A DNA stretch of 36,856 nt from positions 1 to 36,856 of the forward strand of contig JAUCBJ010002193.1 in assembly GCA_032718475.1 (NCBI GenBank), read 5' to 3'. Origin of the DNA: Nemertoderma westbladi (Eukaryota; Xenacoelomorpha; Nemertodermatida; Nemertodermatidae). The notes under the pieces were generated by a model. The model ran no database searches. It was not told where the DNA came from and saw nothing but the letters and a program-made list of their open reading frames with translations. Position 1 is the stretch's first letter. Each line of letters opens with the position of its first letter. Shown here one piece after another: positions 29,521-36,856 of this stretch. Both the position numbers and the translations under genes were made by a program.

Positions 29521-31773
29521 GTATTTCTAAGAGTAATTTACCCAACTATTCTCCGCTATGCAGCGTACAAGTTCTTAATTTTATTCTAACATTCTAAATA
29601 AACTACAGTGTCATAAAATAAAAAATCGCGTACTAATTACTATGTATTCCAGAATACGTATTACTATTATTACGTTACTGAGTTATACTAGCAACAGCCT
29701 AGATACTGTATTATTTTGACCTAACAGCAATTTATAAGCATAAACTAAGAAATAGAAAACAATCAAGAGAAAGTAGCGGCTATCTAAACATTACATTCAA
29801 ACATCAGGCACTCTTCAGCAACACAACATAAAATAGCGTTAGCAACACACTAATATATGGCAATAGTAACACTAATGGTAGTCGAGTAATAGAGCTAGTG
29901 TAATAGCTCTAGTGTAAAAGAGCACTGCCACCCAAGCTACATGCGGTCCTCCTAAATAAACCCGCTATTACTACCCTAGTACTGCAAAGTTGAGACGAAG
30001 CCTGGATCGTCAGCCCCCAAATACTGTAGTGACGACTGGTCCCCGGCCCTAATTGATTAGCCCGACCACAACTACTGGCCCCCCGCCAGCGTTGCCCCAC
30101 ATTGGATCCTCCACTCCTCCTTCCGTCACTTCTACAGTGCGCCCGCTACGCCTACTGGTACCCTTAGCCCGTCATGCTAAAGCGAATAGTTACCGTATCG
30201 GCGCATGCATTTACAAACACTCTGACAGTTGAAAGGAAAATCCTTGTAAGGATTTGCTACATCGCAATCGCAAAGATTAAAGAAATCAAGAGTCAACGCA
30301 AGAAGATCATTAGTCAAGGTTGAAATCATATAGGCATAACAGCAGAAATCAGTATTTATAATTTTACAGAATTAGCAGAATTAAAAAGCAAGAAGATCAA
30401 AACATTAAATCAACTAACATGTGCACAGTACCACCGTACTGGTGTACTGATACACTGATGTACACTGACAAAATATAGGTATGACGCAATGGTTATATCA
30501 TTGGTCCAACAAATCCTATTACCATTTGACCAACCTAAAATAGCTAAACCAATGGGAGAGCCGGATTGTAACCCTATGCTTCCCCATTTCTCAAATCATT
30601 ACCATATATGGTAATAAATCTGTCTTGGTGGGCTTATAGGTTTATGGCCGTAGCATTAATTTCGCGATTATTAAAGCACAATTAGCATTAATTTAGAACA
30701 ACATTAATTTGTAGGGAAATATAAAGGAGATTAGTACAAATACACATGAGGTTTAGTCAATGTCAAATCAGAAATCAGAAATTAGTAATTCTGATCTAGA
30801 AATTAGATCAGAAATTAGTCAACGGCAAATTCGTATTAAATTTTTACAAAAGTTAGCCACCGTAAATTTATGTGCTAAGGTTTTATTATAAAATTACCTA
30901 CGTAAGGCTACATACTGTACAAATCGGATGAATAATATAAACTCGTGTATTTCATTTTCCTTACCTAATGAATGCTGTATATCAATATAACTTATCTAAT
31001 CACTTTATACTGTATGATGGGCTGTTCTAGTACACAGCGCCATATATCGTAACAACTCCCATTTGCAATTAAATATAGTAATACATCATTAGATCTTTTT
31101 GTTATTATGTTCTGCTTCGTTAGTTAATTGTATTTGTATTATATTTTATTTACTGGCAAAAATAAACTAACATGTGCTATTGACTTTCGAGTATATATGT
31201 GTTAGAATTAAATGCATGCCACTGTAACATGCTCTTTTGGTCGAAAATCTCAGGACCTAATGCTGCAGGACCCAGACAAAGTAGTAAGTAGGTTTACCTT
31301 GCCTTTCGATTATTTTTAATTAATGATTTTGGCATTACATTATTAATTATAATCTCATTATTAGTGAAATTATTATATAATTATATTATTCATTATTTTT
31401 AGTAAATCGAAAAATAGGTGGCTTTATATATATATATATATAATACTACTGTGCTAAATCAAATTCTATTTTAATATTTTACTTACTTTTTATTTATTTT
31501 AATTATTTATTATATAATTTTAGATGATTTATTTTAGTTTTACTTAATTATCATAAAAAAACCATCACCAACTGACAGTAATTATAAGATAAAAACCCAA
31601 ATTTACTTAATTATAGTTGTTTACTTCATAAGCGGATTTCTACCTTATCACATCACATCAAACTTACAATCAATTATTGTCTTATGAACCATACTATATA
31701 TATACTATATATAAACTTAATATAATATATAATACTTACATTAATATAAAAATAATCAACTATATTTATTTAG
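29521..31773. other. Right part of the crystallin intron, no gene seen
   Basis: AT-rich sequence with small palindromes (attaccatatatggtaat at about 30597; aatccttgtaaggatt at about 30239), simple aatcagaaattag repeats near 30770-30820 and a (ta)n run near 31422-31442. A short open stretch near 31214-31290 with a gtaagt-like donor was examined and not accepted as an exon. Confidence 0.45.
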
Positions 31774-31947
31774 CGCTCGACCAATAACACGTGCTGAAAA
31801 TGAGGACACCATCGCATTATTTAGAGACGGGAGTTACGCAGGTCCCATGTTGGTTCTCAACAAAGCGGAAATAGACCTTCCAGCTGTCATTGATAATCTA
31901 GTTTCATCTGCTATAGTTTCTGGTAATAGCGACTGGATACTTTTTGC
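31774..31947 (+). CDS. Beta/gamma-crystallin gene, exon B (first motif of last domain)
   Basis: The exon follows an AT-rich acceptor (tatatttatttag) and ends at a strong donor (TTTTGC|gtaagt). It enters in phase 2, adding C to complete the Ser codon split from exon A. It reads ARPITRAENED, then TIALFRDGSYAGPMLVL with the F-x4-Y-x-G fold signature, then the calcium site DNLVSS, then AIVSGNSDWILF, the first strand of the second motif. Proteins of this type bind Ca2+ in paired sites and are structural or stress-related in microbes, sponges and tunicates. In vertebrates they are lens proteins. The role here is unknown. It is not a retrocopy, since it is spliced. Confidence 0.87.
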
Positions 31948-32116
31948 GTAAGTATAGTTGATAGTTGATAAAGGCCCTGACATTTCCGAACTCCACAGTG
32001 GAGGCTATTTCATTCAGTATTTGCAGTACTATTACTGGTATCATATTTTTTCAACACTCATAAATATAATATTAATTACACTTTTTTTACGAATTTTGGT
32101 AATGTTATCATTTCAG

Positions 32117-32225
32117 GGATGCTGATCATGTAGGAGCCAAGAAAACGCTCTCACCTGGCCAATATCCAAATGATGCTTCACTCCAGGGCCTTCAAAACAT
32201 TGCAACCTCTGTAAAAATTGGCTGA
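32117..32225 (+). CDS. Beta/gamma-crystallin gene, exon C (last motif and stop)
   Basis: The exon starts after a good acceptor (ttatcatttcag), supplying the third base of an Ala codon whose first two bases end exon B. It reads DADHVGAKKTLSPGQYPNDA, then SLQGLQNIATSVKIG and a TGA stop (32223-32225). LSPGQYP is the PGxY turn. QNIATS occupies the second calcium site but has Gln in the first position where Asn/Asp is usual, so the site may be weaker. Aromatic Tyr/Phe of the fold signature is His (F-x4-H-x-G). With exon B this makes one complete two-motif domain of about 83 residues, close in length to the single-domain ascidian protein. Confidence 0.87.
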
Positions 32226-33885
32226 TTCTGATCTGAATGAATTCTTCATTTACATATCAAAATAATATGAGAAGACAAACAATTATTTATGATTGTTGGT
32301 GTTGGTGTAATTTTTTCTTTTCTTGATTGTTGTCAAAATAATCAGCCAATTACATTTCCGCTATAATTAGTTATGGACATCACAAAGTTTATCCAAAATG
32401 CTGAAATAATTTGACTACATCTACTGATGAAATTTCATTTTCTGATTAAGATGTCATTAGTTGTTTGATTCTTGGTTTTACTCCCAAAATATATTTAAAT
32501 CATTCGCGCAATCGCTGTCATATAATAAAATACCTAAGTCAGGTAATTTAGATTTACAGTTTGGTATAGGCCTGGTTTTAGTAATACTCAAATAACCCAA
32601 CCATTAGTCTTAATTAACCTAACCTTGTAAAATTATTGTCAAATATTTTTGGCATTATATCTGAACATCTTCATTATTGTTCTGAACAAGATTGTTCGTT
32701 GACTAACATAATCTCGCAGTATTTAAGGCATTTTGACGTATTTGTATGTGTTGACGTTGTTGTTAGTATTCATCCATTTCTCGAATGGTTGCAGTTGTAT
32801 TTATTTATTGTTACAAACGAAGTCGTTGTATATATTAGAAGTTACTGTCAAGATTGGTAACCTTATCATAATATATATAGTACATGGATCCAATCAGATG
32901 CTAAGAAAATAATACTGTACAGTAAAGTTTACAATATTACTATAATATATTAATATATTATTAATATAATGATTGTACGAATCCAAACAGATATGTTTCT
33001 AATTATTTTATGTTTGTGTATGTTAACTTTGCTTGTTGTTATATTTGTCATATTATGAGCCTCTTAACGAAATATATTAAACCTATAGCATTCAAAAAAA
33101 AAAAAAGCTTTTGTCTTCAGCTGCTCTGATCGGTAAATAATTTAGTCAAAACTCTCTTGGGCTTGCCATAAAAAACATATGTTCGCATTTTGAAGCGCGG
33201 TTAAGGACCTGTTTAGGATACAAAACGTACGTACAGGGTTAGGAGTTTCTGTAATTACTGTTTGGCGTATAATCAATGACAAGTAATGACAACTGACGGA
33301 AATATATATAACACAATGCAATGGTAGTTACTATAGCAATAAGCAATAAGCAGTTCCTTGAAATCTGGGTATAGGATATTGGGTGAATTTATGTCTTATC
33401 ACTCAAAAGTCCGTGTGTCATTTTTGGGCTACCAAAAAGAAAGCATTTATTTATCCTAGCTAAAAGTTTTGTTATGGTGGTTTTTCTGGTCGCTGATTTA
33501 ATTCCAATCGTCAGTTTTTACTTTTAATATTTATATTAATTAAATTACCCTAGCCATAAACTTTAGATGCATTTTGTGGGAAAGGCAATTTATAAATATC
33601 AAATTGCCAAGGCTTTTTACAGAACCAATATTAATCGCTGATTTTTGGTATACAATGTTGATGTTAGATATTGACACTATTGTATAGATTGTGAGTTTAT
33701 CCATAAATTGCCGACCCTTCTAAATATTTGTATATTTTTCTTTATTTTGTGTTTTTCGTTTTTTTTTTTTCAATTTTTTTTATTTAACTGTAAAATGAAA
33801 ACGGAAGATAATATCAAAATGCTGTCTAGAGCATTCATTGTGTACATTAATTTGGACATGTGTATATAATTTCATTAAAATTAAT
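32226..33885. other. 3' flank of the crystallin gene, no gene seen
   Basis: It begins as the presumed 3' UTR and continues as AT-rich DNA. Open frames are short and without family resemblance. A 13-A run occurs at about 33093. Confidence 0.45.
32524..32529 (+). promoter_or_regulatory. Candidate polyadenylation signal AATAAA
   Basis: The first clear AATAAA after the crystallin stop codon lies about 300 bp downstream and is followed by a GT-rich patch (ttggtataggcctggtttt). This would give a 3' UTR of about 320 bases. There is no transcript evidence, and AT-rich DNA often contains the hexamer by chance. Confidence 0.4.
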
Positions 33886-33890
33886 GAATG

Positions 33891-33996
33891 CCCCCCCCCC
33901 CCCCTCCCCCACCCTTTAACGCGTAAGCGTTTTCATTATGTTTTGGGCGCGTTTGTTTTGGGGAGTGTGTGTGAGGGGGGGGGGGGGGGGGGGGTG
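33891..33996. repeat. Second poly-C then poly-G pair, ~60 bp apart
   Basis: A C run (about 18, interrupted once by T) at 33891-33911 and a G run (about 20) at 33977-33996 face each other across roughly 60 bases, in the same order as the pair at 13.35-13.72 kb. The same fold-back potential applies. Confidence 0.8.
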
Positions 33997-34379
33997 GGTG
34001 ATTGTGTTTGTATACATGTAAAATAATTATTAAGATGTGGAAACTGCGGATCCCATCTCGGCGAATAAATATTTCGTATCACTGTTAAATTACCAATCTG
34101 TTTAGGTAAAGGAGCTGGTTACAGTTACTTGTTACTGACTGGATTATTATTTCATTTTAAAATATACAGTACTTTCATATATTACAGACATATAATATTC
34201 GTAAAAAATTTAAAAAACAGATACCATTTGGGAATAAGATCGCCAATCCTCCAGGCACCTTCTTTCGAGCCACAGTGGAAGTGGAAAGGGTACGGTATAC
34301 GACGCGACGCGGGGTGAGAACTTGACAATTACGAAATCAAATGAACATAACAACGAATTAATGGTTGTTATACAAGACT

Positions 34380-34475
34380 ACCAAGGGCAGCCCTAAACAT
34401 CAGCTGGAGACAACACATGAAAAACACCGAGCTTTATGGTACCAGTAATAACTTATACAAGCAATACACAACAGT
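34380..34475 (+). pseudogene. LINE RT C-terminal scrap
   Basis: Reads RAALNISWRQHMKNTELYG on +. This matches the segment LN-SW-DH-N-LYG seen near the end of many LINE reverse transcriptases just before the RRL-GH segment. Nothing upstream or downstream in frame continues the protein, so it is a short relic. Confidence 0.5.
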
Positions 34476-34484
34476 ACTTAATGA

Positions 34485-34742
34485 ATGGGGGATTCGTATA
34501 GGCTCATTAATCCAAGGAATGCCGGTTCACCACCATGGGTGATCTTCCACAGTAAACCCTTCCACTCTGTTTCCCAAGTTGCTTTGGTTCCCATTTATCG
34601 ACCACTGAAGGATGAAAGCCGGGGTTGGGCTAGGCTGCAGCATTTAAAGCACTGTGCCCAAACAGTGCTGACCCATCTAGGGATCGAAGTAGGGCTTCCT
34701 AATTGGAAGCCCATGAATGTCACCAATAGACCAAGCTGCTGA
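34485..34742 (+). pseudogene. Dispersed repeat fragment shared with 12.4-12.65 kb
   Basis: An 85-codon frame with NPRNAGSPPWVIFHSKPF followed by LKHCAQTVLTHLGIEVGLPNW. The first part matches the minus-strand fragment at 12406-12654, and the second part is seen only here. I do not recognise the family. Position between a LINE scrap and the next retroelement copy suggests nested transposon debris. Confidence 0.45.
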
Positions 34743-34883
34743 TTGATCCAGTGGAGAAGATCCATTGCCTACAATTTTCACTTTTCATAATTTGCCCCCC
34801 TTCAAATTCGTCTTTTGGCACATTTTTTGGTTTTCTAAACAAAATTAAGATTTTTAAAGGAAAATATTAGATTTGTTTATACT

Positions 34884-36696
34884 AAACTTGTATATTTATC
34901 CAAGGTTATCACATATATTACATTGACTGCCGATCCAGTGGGGGGTGATGCAAGAACTCTGGTGTGCACTCCACACTCACTATGAGGCCCACAGTTCCCG
35001 CCTCTGGGTGGCCATCGCAGGGATGGTGCAACCCCTAGCCAACACTATCGTCCCCTGGGTCGAAATCCGAGCCCTATGTGCCTGCCACACAAGAATGCGA
35101 CTGATAGGCATTGAAGAGGTCCTCTGTTGGCACCTCACTAATTGCCTCACGGCAGCAATGACGGTCGATGTTGGATGGACCATGAAGGCAGGCATTGAGG
35201 GACCAATCCACACCATGTCCGAGCTGGGTAACAACAACACTGGAGCAGTGACAGACTCTACATTCAGCATAGCCACCTCTCACCATCACTGAGTAGGATC
35301 CAGACCAACCCTTCACATCACAGCATTCTGAACCTGCACGCACCCACACTCCTGGTACGTGGACAACGCCGTTTCGGCTGGCTGCCACCTGGTGGTGAAG
35401 GTATATATGGACATGCTGCTCCACAAAAGACCACAGATTGGCTAAATACCTGAGACCACCAAGAGCTAAGGTGGTGAAGCCCGAATTCGAGCACATGGCT
35501 CACGAAATATTTGGCTCATCCGGGGTCCAGATGGTCTCAGGGTCTCAGGGCGCCGCTTCCTGTGTGGCTATGTCAGTGACAGTTCGTGGCAGAGAAGGTG
35601 TGAGGGTGCGTCTCCAGCAGCAACCGCATGGATAGCTGAAGTGGCCAAAAAGTACCCCCATACAGCCCACCTCAGAATGACCCGCTGCATCCAGGTGGAG
35701 TTGGTCTACCTGCTCTGCGTGGTTGACACTACCGATGAAGAATTGGCCGGCATTGAATCCGCTCTGCATTCACAGCGAAGTACATCCCGATGTTTGTTGG
35801 GAATCTCCTCAGCACAGTGGATGAGGGGCTGCTACTCCTCGCAGTTCCCCATGGGGTACGCCCTGATGCAGAGGCTATATGCACGAGAGGACTGCCAGAC
35901 TGGATCTGTTGGAGTAATCAATACCCTGATTACTGGGCACCCAATCCAAGTGGCAGACCATGATGCCTGCCTCGCCTCTGCTCTCACTGAATGCTGAATA
36001 CGAGATCAAGCTGCAGGAAGCCTTCCCACAAGTCCTCACAGCATGGTGAAGAGGAGCACACTGTGTCCCACAAAACAGGTGGTCTGCGCATCCATCTCTG
36101 GCCGACCACATTGACCTAGATCCCAAAGAATTCCAGGACAACCTAATGCTACACTATGGTCTCACGCCGCCCGGTCTCCTGTCGAGCAAGGGTTGTGGAG
36201 CTCCTTTTACCACCACCCAGATGCCCTCAACTGCAAACACACTAATCATCAAGAGACATAATGAGTTGTGTGAGGTATTCGAGGAACTTATCTTGTCCCC
36301 ATTAGGAGTTAGGGGGATCCTGCATCCAGCTAGAGGAGACCCTCTGCTCCAGGTACCTGCACAGCGACGGCCGTGAGGGGGGAGGGATATGGGCAGATCT
36401 TCTGGCTAGGGGAGTCTGGGTCAATCGGAGGGTGGCATCATTTGATAGTTTTTGTAGTGGTTTTTAACGCCGATGCCCCCTCATACATTAACAGAGCCGT
36501 CAACTACATCCTAATATTATAGTAATATTGGTTGTGCAACTGCAACTGTAAATCAATTATTATTGCTATTGTATTCAATATATTGTCAATATATATACTA
36601 TATATTTATCCAATAATAACAACACCATAAATATACCCAGTCTACCTATGTACAGTAAATTCGATCTGTTTAGTTTAAACTTGTATATTTATCCAA
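34884..36696. repeat. 20-bp direct repeat flanking the retroelement copy
   Basis: The 20-mer that starts aaacttgtatatttatcc is found at 34884-34903 and again at 36677-36696, perfectly matched, outside the retroelement copy on both sides. A third, shorter match (tatatttatccaa) lies at about 36600. It could be a target duplication or an older AT-rich repeat. Confidence 0.6.
34945..36510 (+). mobile_element. Second decayed CCHC-RHDE retroelement copy
   Basis: Read on +, blocks in the same order as the minus-strand copy at 15-17 kb appear in changing frames. WYVDNAVSAG (35353-35382) corresponds to WYADDASSAG, so the second catalytic Asp is Asn. Next are KVVKPEFEHMAHEIFGSSG, then YPHTAHLRMTRCIQ, then HPIQVADHDACLASAL. 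SKGCGAPF (near 36189) follows, with the zinc ligands mostly lost, then IIKRHNELCEVFEELI, and finally WADLLARGVWVNRRVASFD with NADAPSY. Stops and frameshifts are frequent, so it is a much older copy than the other. Confidence 0.78.
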
Positions 36697-36856
36697 TAAA
36701 AATAATACCAAAGGAAACATTTAATTTATAGTTTTGTTATTATTTTCAATTATACGTCGATAATAATTACTTTATTTAATTAAATCATGTGCAGGCCTAT
36801 AATTGGTGTATACTGTATTACACAAAACGATACCAGTGGAATGGCTGGCTACTAGA
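36511..36856. other. AT-rich right end, no gene seen
   Basis: Simple A/T-rich sequence with tatatatactatatattta words. No coding signal. Confidence 0.5.

Noticed and set aside
31214-31293. Possible first exon of the crystallin gene with gtaagt-like donor
   Set aside because: The strong donor is in the wrong phase, and the phase-2 join needs a weak donor. The exon at 18093-18206 joins better and completes a calcium motif.
35074-35496. 140-codon frame on - at the right end
   Set aside because: The plus strand carries recognisable retroelement blocks here (YVDN box), so the minus frame is a shadow.

Overview
The window looks like accessory, repeat-rich chromosomal DNA of an invertebrate animal, probably marine. 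The evidence is spliceosomal introns, BEL/Pao LTR elements, several kinds of non-LTR retroelement, a tRNA-derived SINE head, MITE-like inverted repeats, minisatellites and long AT-rich stretches. Nothing looks bacterial: there are no operons, ribosome-binding-site-led gene chains or CRISPR array. I cannot name the species. CTCF-like cores would favour a bilaterian, and the single-domain calcium-binding crystallin type is known from tunicates and sponges, but neither is decisive.

The one convincing host gene runs left to right. Three exons at 18093-18206, 31774-31947 and 32117-32225 encode the end of a protein with at least one and a half beta/gamma-crystallin domains. The phases match (phase 2 at both internal junctions). 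Splicing the first visible exon to the second completes a D-N-x-x-S-S calcium-binding motif. The upstream part of the gene is not in view. The 13.6 kb intron is packed with transposons: a foldback hairpin split by a BEL/Pao element with LTRs and a 5-bp target duplication, a 68-bp tandem array, and a reversed Jockey/CR1-type LINE.

Left to right: 1-748 is a 10-bp minisatellite. 1154-2203 (-) is an acidic C2H2-like protein of unknown role. 2884-8793 (-) is a BEL/Pao element that lacks RT and integrase and is split by a 5'-truncated RTE-like LINE (5924-7803, +). 8814-12660 holds tandem duplications and retroelement scraps. 12661-15200 holds paired C and G runs, a palindromic minisatellite, a SINE head and a CTCF-like repeat. 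15207-17175 (-) is a decayed retroelement with an RT, a CCHC motif and an RHDE restriction-like-endonuclease-style C-terminus. 17278-17536 is a small MITE, and 17690-17907 is a second, nearly identical RTE tail. The crystallin gene with its loaded intron fills 18093 to about 32530. The right end holds a poly-C/poly-G pair, LINE scraps, and a second long decayed copy of the CCHC-RHDE retroelement on + (about 34945-36510).

Most open reading frames are therefore transposon-derived, many broken by deletions, stops and frameshifts. The crystallin exons and perhaps the acidic C2H2-like gene are the only candidates for host function.
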